Origin: Thermosynechococcus sichuanensis E542
GTDB lineage: Bacteria > Cyanobacteriota > Cyanobacteriia > Thermosynechococcales > Thermosynechococcaceae
Length of the DNA stretch: 64,000 bases
Direction of reading: 5' to 3'
Assembly (NCBI RefSeq): GCF_003555505.1
Contig: NZ_CP032152.1
Span: 1,178,001 to 1,242,000, forward strand
The notes below the pieces were generated by a model. The model ran no database searches, was not told the DNA's origin, and worked only from the letters and a program-made list of their open reading frames with translations. The position numbers and the translations under genes were made by a program. Below are positions 55,040 to 64,000 of the stretch, in pieces. Every line of letters starts with the position of its first letter. Position 1 is the first letter of the stretch.

Positions 55040-56055
55040 GTCAAGTCGTTCTCTGTGGCTACTACGGCTACGGCAATGCGGGGGATGAAGCCCTTTTGGC
55101 AACGCTGCTTGAACAGTTGCCGCCCCACGTTTCACCGGTCGTCCTCAGCGGCAATCCGACGGCCACAGCAGCCCGCTATGGCGTTGCTACCTGCGATCGC
55201 CGCCAGGGGCAAAAGGTGCTGCGCACCCTACAACAGAGTCAAGCCTTTATTTGGGGCGGTGGCAGCCTGATTCAGGATGTGACTAGTTGGCGCAGCCCTC
55301 TCTATTACCTTGGCTTGATGACCCTTGCACAGCGGTTTGGCTGTCGCACGATTGCTTGGGCCCAGGGGATTGGTCCTCTGCGATCGCCCCTCTATCGTTG
55401 GTGGACACGGGTACTTTTACGGCGCTGTCTTGCAGTCACGGTGCGCGATTCCGGGTCAGCCGCCCTCCTGCAACAGTGGGGCATTCCCCATCAACAGGGT
55501 GCCGATCCCGTGTGGCTGATGTCAGCACGTTCTGTTTTGCCCCCCAAGGACAAGGCGCCCATTGCGGTGTGCTTGCGTCCCCATCGGCACCTGACAGGCG
55601 ATCGCTGGCAGCTTCTGAAAACAGCTTTGCATCAATGGCAGGAACAGAGCGGTGTGCATCTATTGCTCTTGCCCTTTCAGCCTCAACAGGATTTGCCCTT
55701 GGCTGAGGATCTCTATGGGGCATTGCGGCCTGAGCAGACGCAACTCGTGTCCTGTGAGGATCCCCGTGAAATGAAGGGACTGTTGGCAACAACGGCGGGG
55801 GCGATCGCCATGCGCCTCCATGCCCTGATTATGGCCGCCAGTGTGGGCTGTCGCTGTTTTGCCCTCAGCTATGATCCCAAGGTGAGTTACCTCATGGCCG
55901 ATACGGGCATGGCGGGGGTTGAACTAGCAGCATTGCCTCCTGACCCCACTGCCTTGATCCACCAATGGCAACACACCTTCGCAGCGCCTGTGCCCAACTA
56001 TCAACCCTACCTTCAGTCGGCTGCGGTTCACAAGGCAGTGCTGAATCTACTCTAG
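55036..56055 (+). CDS. csaB: Polysaccharide pyruvyl transferase CsaB
   Basis: A 339-residue GT-B-like pyruvyl transferase: MSQVVLCGYYGYGNAGDEAL, IWGGGSLIQDVTSWRSPLYY, IGPLRSPLYRWWTR, and MRLHALIMAASVGC (near residue 255). CsaB adds ketal pyruvate to cell-wall polysaccharides so SLH-domain proteins can anchor. Its ATG overlaps the preceding stop (ATGA), so hisS, sirB-like and csaB are translationally coupled. Cyanobacteria often have SLH outer-membrane porins, which fits the role. Confidence 0.88.
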   Translation: MSQVVLCGYYGYGNAGDEALLATLLEQLPPHVSPVVLSGNPTATAARYGVATCDRRQGQKVLRTLQQSQAFIWGGGSLIQDVTSWRSPLYYLGLMTLAQRFGCRTIAWAQGIGPLRSPLYRWWTRVLLRRCLAVTVRDSGSAALLQQWGIPHQQGADPVWLMSARSVLPPKDKAPIAVCLRPHRHLTGDRWQLLKTALHQWQEQSGVHLLLLPFQPQQDLPLAEDLYGALRPEQTQLVSCEDPREMKGLLATTAGAIAMRLHALIMAASVGCRCFALSYDPKVSYLMADTGMAGVELAALPPDPTALIHQWQHTFAAPVPNYQPYLQSAAVHKAVLNLL

Positions 56056-56118
56056 GCCAGTGCCCCAGCAAGGATAGGATAAGATCAACTCGATGCGTCG
56101 TTTTATTGCGGCAAGCCC

Positions 56119-56688
56119 ATGAGCGAATTCCACCGCCGCTATCCCACCGGCAGCATTGTCAGTGATTTATTGCAGATTCATGACGGTCTCTTTATTGTCA
56201 AAACTACCCTCCTTGTGGGGGACACAATTTTAGCCACGGGGATGGCTGCTGCACCGACCCTAGAACAGGCGGAAGATAGTGCCCGCCAGCGTGCCCTGCA
56301 ACTTCTCGGTATTCACCTCCCTGTGCAGACGGAAGCAGAATTGATTCCCCGTCCAGCGGCGGCCCTTGAGGCAGCACCGTGGTCAGAGGCCAGCAATACT
56401 GATCTACTCCTAGAACCCACCACCCCCCCTAGCCCGCGCCGCAGTAAACCAGCGGTCAAACCCTCCAGCGAGAAGCCTCCCACCAAGCGCGAACCCGTGG
56501 ATCTAGCGGATGAAATTGCCCAAACGACGGTGGAAATGAAACGCTTGGGATGGACAGAAGCCCAAGGCCGTGCCTGTTTACTGGAGCGCTATGGCAAGCG
56601 ATCGCGCCAGCAACTTACTGATGAAGAACTCTTAGACTTTCTCCACTTTTTGCAGCGTCAACCCAGTGCCGGAGAGCCGTCGTTTTAG
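56119..56688 (+). CDS. Conserved cyanobacterial protein of unknown function
   Basis: A 189-residue soluble protein. Residues 1-65 (FHRRYPTGSIVSDLLQIHDG; GMAAAPTLEQAEDSARQRAL) look like a small alpha/beta domain reminiscent of Rad52-type N-terminal folds, an idea based on pattern only. Residues 85-125 are Pro/Ser/Lys-rich and likely disordered. The C-terminal ~50 residues (TTVEMKRLGWTEAQGRACLL; LLDFLHFLQ) form a helical domain. No enzyme motif is seen. It is 63 bases after csaB on the same strand. Confidence 0.55.
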   Translation: MSEFHRRYPTGSIVSDLLQIHDGLFIVKTTLLVGDTILATGMAAAPTLEQAEDSARQRALQLLGIHLPVQTEAELIPRPAAALEAAPWSEASNTDLLLEPTTPPSPRRSKPAVKPSSEKPPTKREPVDLADEIAQTTVEMKRLGWTEAQGRACLLERYGKRSRQQLTDEELLDFLHFLQRQPSAGEPSF

Positions 56689-56798
56689 GCCTTCAAACTC
56701 GGCAATCAAATGCAAGAAAAATTTATACTCTAGCGCAAACTTAAAGAAAAGCTATAGATTTTCACACCAGCCCTGATCCCCCCCTTAGCTTCTTTACC

Positions 56799-57755
56799 AT
56801 GAATGAAGTTGTTGCTGTCGAGGAAAAATCCGTGCTGGGTCCTTTTCATGTCTCACCCTTGACCCTAGGCAGTGATCCAAGTGTCCGTCGCCAGTGGATT
56901 TTTCGCCTCGTGCTACTGATGACGGTCTTTACCCTCTTTTTGATGGCGGTAGGCAGTGCCACACGGGTGATGGATGCCGGTTTAGCCTGTCCCGATTGGC
57001 CGTTGTGCTTTGGCACGCTGGTGCCGCAAATGGATTTGCAGATCTTCCTAGAGTGGTTTCACCGCCTGCTGGCCACCAGTTTAGGGCTGATGGCGATCGC
57101 CTTTGTAGGATTGAGTGTGGCTTGGCGGCAAGCTCTGCCCCCTTGGGTACCCTCCGCTGCTGCGGCGGCACTGTGCCTCGTAATTTTGCAAGGGATTCTC
57201 GGCGGGCTGACGGTGACTGAGTTACTCCGCTTTGAAATTGTTACGGCTCACCTAGGTACAGGACTGCTCTTCTTTTGCCTTTTGACCGCAATCACCGTTG
57301 GCTTGGCTCCCTTTAGCGGCACGGGGAGCGCCCGTTGGTTGCGGATTGCCGCAGCGATCGCCGCCCTATGTGTCTATGGCCAAAGTTTGTTGGGGGGCTT
57401 GGTGTCTTCGCAATGGGCGGTGCATCAGTGTCTCTATGGCGATCGCCTGTGTGTGGTGCTCAATAGCCATCTCGTTGGTGTTGTCCCAGCCACCTTGAGC
57501 GTTTTAGGGGTTGTGATTGTGGCGTGGCGCAGCCCAGCCTTGGCTCCCCTATTGCGGCAACTGAGTTTCTCACTCCTGCTGGTGGTGGCTCTGCAAGTGG
57601 CCCTGGGCTGGAGCACCCTCCAACTAAAGCTACAGGTGCCGGCACTCACCGTTGCCCATCAAATGGTTGGCGCCACCCTTTTGGGGTTGTTGGTTGCGAT
57701 TTCCACATTGGCGTGGCGCGATTGCCCATCCGGTTCCCTGAAGCATGAGTTTTGA
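56799..57755 (+). CDS. ctaA: Heme A synthase (COX15/CtaA)
   Basis: A 318-residue integral membrane protein with eight helices. The heme/His marks are EWFHRLLATSLG near 87 and TAHLGTGLLF near 149 in the first half, and NSHLVGVVPA near 223 and VAHQMVGATL near 285 in the second, the paired four-helix bundles of the family. GLACPDWPLCFG near residue 63 has the extra-cytoplasmic Cys pair. It converts heme O to heme A for cytochrome oxidase. ctaB follows directly, so the heme A pathway is an operon. Confidence 0.92.
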   Translation: MNEVVAVEEKSVLGPFHVSPLTLGSDPSVRRQWIFRLVLLMTVFTLFLMAVGSATRVMDAGLACPDWPLCFGTLVPQMDLQIFLEWFHRLLATSLGLMAIAFVGLSVAWRQALPPWVPSAAAAALCLVILQGILGGLTVTELLRFEIVTAHLGTGLLFFCLLTAITVGLAPFSGTGSARWLRIAAAIAALCVYGQSLLGGLVSSQWAVHQCLYGDRLCVVLNSHLVGVVPATLSVLGVVIVAWRSPALAPLLRQLSFSLLLVVALQVALGWSTLQLKLQVPALTVAHQMVGATLLGLLVAISTLAWRDCPSGSLKHEF

Positions 57756-57772
57756 ACGATCTTGAGGCTCGC

Positions 57773-58726
57773 ATGACATTCCTAGCCAGACTTTCCTCCT
57801 CAACGGGGGATCTTTCGACAAAATTAGGGGACTATGTCCAACTCACCAAACCACGGTTAATTCTGCTCTTTTTGATTACGACTGCGGCAGCAATGGAAGT
57901 GGCAAGTCAAGGTCAGGTGGCTCCCCAATTGCTCCTCATAACCCTTCTCAGTGGTGCTTGTGCGGCGGCGGCAGCCAATACGATCAACTGTCTCTATGAC
58001 CGCGATATTGATGCCATCATGGAGCGGACACGCCATCGCCCTTTGCCAGCGGGTCGGGTGGCTCCTTGGGAAGCGCTGTTTCTGGCAGTGCTCTTGGCAA
58101 CAACGGCCTTTAGCCTTTTGGCGGTCTTTGCCAATCTCCTGAGTGCCTGCCTTGCCATGGCGGGAATTGCGGTGTATGTGGGGGTCTATACCCACTGGCT
58201 GAAGCGGTCTTCACCCCAAAATATCGTCATTGGCGGTGCGGCTGGGGCGATTCCCCCTTTAGTGGGTTGGGCAGCGGTAACGGGAGAACTGAGTTGGGCG
58301 GCTTGGGTGCTGTTTGCCATTATCTTTATCTGGACGCCGCCCCATTTTTGGCCGTTGGCAATGCTGATCCAAGAGGACTATGCCCGGGTGCGGGTGCCGA
58401 TGTTGCCTGTTGTCAATGGCGATCGCGTGACGGCACAGCAAATTTTTCTTTACACCTTGGCATTGGTGCCCACCAGTCTGCTGTTGATCTACCCTTGCGG
58501 TGCCGTGGGTTGGGGCTATGGTGGGGTGGCGATCGCCCTTGGTAGTTGGTTTGTTTACCGTGCGTGGCAGTTGACCCAAGCCCCAGAGGACAAAGAACAG
58601 GCCCGCAGCCTCTTTAAGTTCTCGATTCTCTACATGATGCTGCTGTGTGCTGCCATGGTGGGCGATCGCATGCTGTTGCCCCAATTGCCAGAAAGCCTCG
58701 ATGCCCTTGCTTGCCTTTTGGGTTAG
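57773..58726 (+). CDS. ctaB: Protoheme IX farnesyltransferase (heme O synthase)
   Basis: 317 residues from MTFLARLSSSTG, with TTGAGG upstream; a TTG at 57752 overlaps the ctaA stop and is less likely. UbiA-family marks: the first Asp-rich motif NTINCLYDRDIDAIMERTRHRPLP-like segment (residues 75-95) and the second region FIWTPPHFWPLAMLIQEDYARV near 193. It transfers farnesyl to heme b. Nine membrane spans are apparent. Its TAG overlaps the convergent hydrolase stop by four bases. Confidence 0.93.
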   Translation: MTFLARLSSSTGDLSTKLGDYVQLTKPRLILLFLITTAAAMEVASQGQVAPQLLLITLLSGACAAAAANTINCLYDRDIDAIMERTRHRPLPAGRVAPWEALFLAVLLATTAFSLLAVFANLLSACLAMAGIAVYVGVYTHWLKRSSPQNIVIGGAAGAIPPLVGWAAVTGELSWAAWVLFAIIFIWTPPHFWPLAMLIQEDYARVRVPMLPVVNGDRVTAQQIFLYTLALVPTSLLLIYPCGAVGWGYGGVAIALGSWFVYRAWQLTQAPEDKEQARSLFKFSILYMMLLCAAMVGDRMLLPQLPESLDALACLLG

Positions 58727-59607
58727 GCGTGCCCCAACTGTTGCAACCACTCAATGAGGATCGGGTTCACCAGCTCCGGGCGATCGTCGTGGGGACAGTG
58801 CCCTGTATTTGGTAGCCGCTCAATGCGAATCGGCAGCCGCGCTTGGTGGGCTTCAAAGTGCTTTGCCCCTGAAACCGGTGTCCAAGGATCCACCTCGCCC
58901 CAGAGCACCAGAATCGGCACTTGAATCTCTGGCAGCAAATCCACAATTTTCGGTCCCGGCGGTGCTGAAATCACACGGGCAAAGACTTCCTTAGCGCCGG
59001 CGTCCATGGCCGGCCGATGCAGTAGCTCCACCAATTCGTCCGTAATAGCATCGGGATTGGCATACACTTGGGTCAGGGTTTTACGGATGCGCTCCGGCTG
59101 CCGAATCTGGTTAAAGATCAAATGACCAATGCCGGGAGAGGCAACCAAAGCCCGAAAGATAGCCGTAAAGAGGCTCTGCATCCAATTCAGTTCATTGGGA
59201 CGGTGGTTGAGTCCCCCGGCACAGTTGAGAACACTGACCGCACGGCAGGTGTGGCCATAGCGAGCTGCCATCATCAGACACAGCAGACCACCAATGGAAT
59301 TTCCCACCCAAACCACGGGGTTGCCAATGTGGGCGTGCCAAAAGTCCGCCAGTAACTCGGCCCACAGATCCAAGCTGTAGGTTAAATCTGGCTTTGCCGA
59401 GGCACCAAAACCCAGTAAATCCAGGGCATAGACACGGTAACCTGCGGCGGTGAGGGCAGGGATATTTTTGCGCCAGTGACCAATAGAGGCACCAAAGCCA
59501 TGAACCAACACCACTGGGGCACCATTACCATTGACGCTGTAGCGAATGCGATGGCCGCGCCAGAGCCAATCGGCGGTGGGAAAAGCTGCTGTGAGCGTCG
59601 AGGTCAT
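58723..59607 (-). CDS. Alpha/beta hydrolase
   Basis: 294 residues from MTSTLTAAFPTADWLW, chosen because an earlier ATG (59799) runs through the divergent SDR gene start. The oxyanion region is VLVHGFGASIGHW; nucleophile elbow WVGNSIGGLL (Ser in GNSIGG near 115); catalytic Asp in WGEVDPWTP near 238; His in PNTGHCPHDDRPE near 270. All three residues are present, so it should be an active ester or haloalkane-type hydrolase. The substrate is unknown. A chlorophyll-pathway (pheophytinase-like) role has been suggested for similar cyanobacterial proteins, which I cannot confirm. Confidence 0.78.
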   Translation of the reverse strand: MTSTLTAAFPTADWLWRGHRIRYSVNGNGAPVVLVHGFGASIGHWRKNIPALTAAGYRVYALDLLGFGASAKPDLTYSLDLWAELLADFWHAHIGNPVVWVGNSIGGLLCLMMAARYGHTCRAVSVLNCAGGLNHRPNELNWMQSLFTAIFRALVASPGIGHLIFNQIRQPERIRKTLTQVYANPDAITDELVELLHRPAMDAGAKEVFARVISAPPGPKIVDLLPEIQVPILVLWGEVDPWTPVSGAKHFEAHQARLPIRIERLPNTGHCPHDDRPELVNPILIEWLQQLGHA

Positions 59608-59674
59608 TCTGCGCAATTCCTTTGTGCAATGTATTACTTTTAAGATAGCGATCTTTACGTTTTGTAACAATTTT

Positions 59675-60451
59675 ATGACCACTGCACTGATTACGGGGGC
59701 AACGGGGGGATTAGGGCAGGCCTTTGCCCAAGCCTTGGCCGATCGCCACCACAATTTGATCCTGACGGGGCGCTCCCTCGACACCCTAGAGGCACTCAAG
59801 ACACGCCTGAGCCAAAAGGTATCGGTGGTGTGTATTCCCCAAGACTTGAGTGAACCCGGTGCGGCCTACCGCCTCTATGGGCAGATTCAAGCCCTAGGGT
59901 TAGGCATAGACTTGCTAATCAATAATGCCGGCTTTGGGGATTATGGGGCGTTTGGCGATCGCGATCGTCAGCAATTCACAGCCATGCTCCAAGTGAACGT
60001 CACGGCATTGGTAGAACTCACCCATCTGGTGCTGCAAGAAATGCGCCTCCGCCGCCAAGGCACGATCATCAACGTTAGCTCCATTGCTGCCTTTCAGCCC
60101 CTGCCCTATCTCGCCGTCTATGCCGCTAGCAAAGCCTTTGTGCGCCACTTTAGCGAAGCCCTGTGGGCAGAAGTCAAACCCTTGGGTATTCGGGTACTGG
60201 CCGTGTGTCCCGGGCCGACTGCCACCAACTTCTTTGAGCGCGCCGATATGACCCGCAACCCAGCTCTCATTGCCCAGCAGGATACCCCCGCACAGGTGGT
60301 GGCCGAAACCCTTGCCGCCTTGCAAACCGATGTGGCCACCGTCATTCCCGGTCAGCCTGTCAATCGCTTCCTTGCCCTTGCGGGTCGGTTGGTGCCGCGT
60401 CAGTGGCTTGTGCAGCAGTTAGAACCCCGCTTCCGTCCCCCCGCTCAATAG
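59675..60451 (+). CDS. Short-chain dehydrogenase/reductase
   Basis: 258 residues from MTTALITGATGGLGQAFAQA; the longer frame from 59546 overlaps the hydrolase gene. Cofactor motif TGATGGLG is at residues 7-14, NNAG at about 86, Ser in INVSSIAAF near 136, and the catalytic YAASKAF with Tyr/Lys at about 149/153. This is a classical SDR with an intact Asn/Ser/Tyr/Lys set; substrate unknown. Its 3' end overlaps the convergent CPBP gene by 33 bases. The 67-base gap to the divergent hydrolase gene holds both promoters. Confidence 0.85.
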   Translation: MTTALITGATGGLGQAFAQALADRHHNLILTGRSLDTLEALKTRLSQKVSVVCIPQDLSEPGAAYRLYGQIQALGLGIDLLINNAGFGDYGAFGDRDRQQFTAMLQVNVTALVELTHLVLQEMRLRRQGTIINVSSIAAFQPLPYLAVYAASKAFVRHFSEALWAEVKPLGIRVLAVCPGPTATNFFERADMTRNPALIAQQDTPAQVVAETLAALQTDVATVIPGQPVNRFLALAGRLVPRQWLVQQLEPRFRPPAQ

Positions 60452-61825
60452 GAGCAAGCCCAAAAAGGAGCCACTGTTCCAGATGCCGTGGAGGATCATT
60501 GCCGCACCGATGTTTTGCGATCGCCAGTAGATGTAGCTGAGCACGGTTCCCAAAACCGTCAAGGGCAGCAGATCCGCTAAATTCAGGTGGGCAATGGCAA
60601 AGAGGAATCCCGTCACCCCCATTGCAGTGCCAAGGGGCAAATAGGATTGCACCGAACGAAAGAAGAATCCCCGAAAGAGAATCTCCTCAAAGAAGGGCGC
60701 CATCGCCGCTACCATGACGTAGAGTAGCGCAAACGTGGTGTAATCACGACTTTGCAAAATGATTTCTAGGAGAGGATTGCCACCCCCTTGATTTTTCAGC
60801 AGTGCTTGACTGATCAGTGAACTCAATAGCACTAAGGGTAGTGCCGCCAAATAACCGCCAATCCCCCAGCGCAAGGCACCCCCTAACCCCCCTTGCCAAC
60901 GTAACCAATCCGCAGGGCGCTTACCAAAGGGACGCAGAACGTACCACAGCCAGCCCAAGCCAGCAACCATCATCGTGCTGTAGCTCACTAAGGCATACAG
61001 CGTTTGGGCCATGGCGGAGCGCAGCGGCAGTCCCATGCCAATCAGGGAGCGCACTAGGGGCATGAGCACCAAATTAATGGCAAAAAAGAGAGCAAACCAG
61101 ATTACCATGACTTCCCAGAGGGTTGCCCAGCCCCATGTCACGGGAGCCAGGGGTGGCAGAGTGTTCCCCTGGCGGCGGCGGCGCAGGTGTTGATAAATCC
61201 AGACCATCCAAAGAACAATCCCAATCAAACTTCCAAGCAGAGGAGTCGTGCCAATTAGAGCAAGGCGATAGAAAGCGGCTTGGGCGCGGTTTTGTTCTGC
61301 GGTGGCCAAGGCCATGAGGGCATCGGAGCGCTGTTGCAGTTCGTAGAGGCGTTCGAGGGCGCGATCGCGAAACCAGCCTTGGAGCCTATTTTTAATCAAT
61401 GCTTCCGCATCTGGCAGCAATTGCGGAGGATCTGTCCACAATCCGATTAGCACTTCTGCGGTACTGCGGGTTGCCCCTTGAGCTTCATTAATCAGGAGTT
61501 GCCATGTGTTGAGGGCGCGATCGCGCTGGCCAGCATCGACATAGAGCAGTCCCAACTGCAGACGCAGTGGTTGGTTTTGTGGCGTCGGCGTTGCCAGTAC
61601 CTCTTCATAGGCTTTGATGGCGCTTTCCACATTCCCCACAAGGCGATCGCGGGTGTCAGCATCCCCTAGCCCCTGCCATTCGCGGGCTTGCAGCGACAAA
61701 TTCGTTTGAAAGAGGTTAATTTGCCCTTGGGTTTGGGGTTCAAGGTAACTACTGAGCAACGACACCGTAATCAGGGTAGCCACCACCACACTGAGGGCGG
61801 CAAGCACCAACCGCTTTAGAGACAT
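60419..61825 (-). CDS. CPBP-family membrane protease-like protein with TPR-like N-terminus
   Basis: 468 residues. An N-terminal membrane anchor (residues 6-27) leads to a helical ~150-residue extramembrane domain with TPR-like text (LQLGLLYVDAGQRDRALNTWQLL). The C-terminal half has about eight membrane spans with the CPBP/Abi motifs: EEILFRGFFF (paired Glu), FAIAHLN and ILHGIWNSG. Family members are intramembrane endopeptidases; role here unknown. It overlaps the SDR gene by 33 bases and starts 109 bases from ppa. Confidence 0.8.
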   Translation of the reverse strand: MSLKRLVLAALSVVVATLITVSLLSSYLEPQTQGQINLFQTNLSLQAREWQGLGDADTRDRLVGNVESAIKAYEEVLATPTPQNQPLRLQLGLLYVDAGQRDRALNTWQLLINEAQGATRSTAEVLIGLWTDPPQLLPDAEALIKNRLQGWFRDRALERLYELQQRSDALMALATAEQNRAQAAFYRLALIGTTPLLGSLIGIVLWMVWIYQHLRRRRQGNTLPPLAPVTWGWATLWEVMVIWFALFFAINLVLMPLVRSLIGMGLPLRSAMAQTLYALVSYSTMMVAGLGWLWYVLRPFGKRPADWLRWQGGLGGALRWGIGGYLAALPLVLLSSLISQALLKNQGGGNPLLEIILQSRDYTTFALLYVMVAAMAPFFEEILFRGFFFRSVQSYLPLGTAMGVTGFLFAIAHLNLADLLPLTVLGTVLSYIYWRSQNIGAAMILHGIWNSGSFLGLLLLSGGTEAGF

Positions 61826-61919
61826 AGGGCAAAGCTGACAAGGGACTCCCCAAAACCTTAGCGGAAAGCGACCTAAGGGATCAATCCACTGCTTGCCTCT
61901 GTGTCCTCAACTCGCTTAA

Positions 61920-63232
<1,313 letters not shown>

Positions 63233-63414
63233 CGCTGCTTCCTAAAAACCGTTATGCTGGCTAAACAGAGTCTCCCCATCGCCAATTGGTTAGGCTAGGG
63301 TGATCAATAAAGGAAGTGCTTCTCCTTGCTCCCCATGATACGGTGGGAGAACACAATTCTATGATCGATCGCTAAACTTGAGAGTGCCGAGAAACCCATC
63401 CCGCAGCATCTGCT

Positions 63415-64000
63415 ATGTCCACCCTTGTCATTGTTGAGTCCCCGACAAAAGCCCGTACCATTCGTAAATTTCTGCCCCCAGACTATCGCGTTGAAGCCTC
63501 GATGGGTCATGTCCGTGATCTGCCCCGCAGCGCCGCTGATGTACCCCCCGAACTCAAGGGGGAAGAGTGGGCGACCCTAGGGGTAAATGTCGCTGCTGGC
63601 TTTGAACCCCTCTATATTGTCCCCAAAGACAAGCAAAAAGTTGTCAAAGACCTGAAAACGGCACTGAAAACCGCTGATGAACTCCTGCTCGCGACCGATG
63701 AAGACCGCGAAGGAGAAAGTATTAGTTGGCACTTACTGCAACTGTTGGAGCCAAAGGTGCCGGTGCGGCGCATGGTCTTCCATGAAATTACGGAAGAGGC
63801 CATCCAAGAAGCGCTGCGCAATTGCCGCGATGTCAATCAACAACTGGTGCGTGCCCAAGAAACGCGGCGTATCCTTGATCGCTTGGTGGGCTATACCCTG
63901 TCGCCCCTGCTGTGGCGGAAAATCGCTCCCCATCTCTCAGCGGGGCGGGTGCAGTCAGTCGCAGTGCGCCTATTGGTGCAACGGGAACGGGAACGGCTGG
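63415..64000 (+). CDS. topA: DNA topoisomerase I, N-terminal part
   Basis: The ORF starts at [20 protein letters not shown] and runs off the window end. The Toprim domain is visible: Glu in VIVESPTKA at the start, and the acidic DxDxE-type motif in [17 protein letters not shown] near residue 105. [20 protein letters not shown] and [12 protein letters not shown] also match TopA. The catalytic Tyr lies outside the window. It relaxes negative supercoils. The 182 bases before it show no other gene. Confidence 0.95.
   Translation, partial: MSTLVIVESPTKARTIRKFLPPDYRVEASMGHVRDLPRSAADVPPELKGEEWATLGVNVAAGFEPLYIVPKDKQKVVKDLKTALKTADELLLATDEDREGESISWHLLQLLEPKVPVRRMVFHEITEEAIQEALRNCRDVNQQLVRAQETRRILDRLVGYTLSPLLWRKIAPHLSAGRVQSVAVRLLVQRERERL

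Noticed and set aside
59608..59799. 64-codon upstream extension of the alpha/beta hydrolase
   Set aside because: It covers the divergent SDR start, and the sequence is low in similarity to the family.

Overview
This window reads as part of the chromosome of a unicellular thermophilic cyanobacterium, most like Thermosynechococcus. It carries oxygenic-phototroph genes: phosphoribulokinase, the carboxysome protein ccmP, beta-carotene hydroxylase crtR, an Hli protein, a petL-sized b6f subunit, ycf65/PSRP-3, and a cyanobacterial-type PEP carboxylase of 1011 residues. The octamer GCGATCGC (HIP1) is scattered through almost every native gene. Genes are tightly packed and convergent neighbours often overlap at their stop codons. 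The genus is inferred from remembered family features, not from a search.

Layout. 1-4.7 kb: lpxB tail, an ECF sigma/anti-sigma/Spy-like operon on the minus strand, an ExbB-type channel, a DUF3110 protein, a glycosyltransferase and a DUF4278 protein. 4.8-13.3 kb: UvrD-like helicase, ccmP, a HAD phosphatase, clpC, a transglutaminase-like protein and a small membrane protein. 13.2-19.5 kb: lepA, tRNA-Pro(UGG), ktrB, NAD-type isocitrate dehydrogenase, petL, ycf65, a second HAD protein, rnhA. 19.6-23 kb: the secE-nusG-rplK-rplA-(leader)-rplJ-rplL cluster, with an L10-type attenuator and a terminator. 23-28 kb: an alpha/beta hydrolase, an exported protein and a GH38 alpha-mannosidase. 28-29.7 kb: an IS200/IS605 element with intact TnpB but only a deleted tail of tnpA, lying against a truncated Uma2 gene. 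29.8-34.7 kb: a copper-type P-ATPase, an OB-fold/2Fe-2S protein, a divergent sigma-like protein, a sterol-desaturase family enzyme, hli and rpmF.

34.9-43.7 kb: prk, a DUF3352 protein, ppc, a dead Uma2 gene, argJ, flavodoxin (isiB), and a cysteine-rich Crp-like regulator under a near-perfect Fur box. 43.7-50.7 kb: sufC-sufD without sufB, an aldehyde dehydrogenase-like protein, a GH10 lipoprotein, an ABC ATPase and crtR. 50.9-58.7 kb: recN, a small DNA-binding-like protein, hisS-sirB-csaB (translationally coupled), an unknown protein, and ctaA-ctaB for heme A. 58.7-64 kb: an alpha/beta hydrolase, an SDR, a CPBP protease-like membrane protein, ppa, an amino-acid ABC ATPase and the start of topA.

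No rRNA, CRISPR array, prophage or defence island was seen. The most distinctive parts are the iron-linked block (flavodoxin, Fur-box Crp-like regulator, SufCD), the sigma/anti-sigma/Spy operon that resembles metal-sensing cnr-type modules, the TnpB-only mobile element, and the repeated stop-on-stop overlaps of convergent genes.
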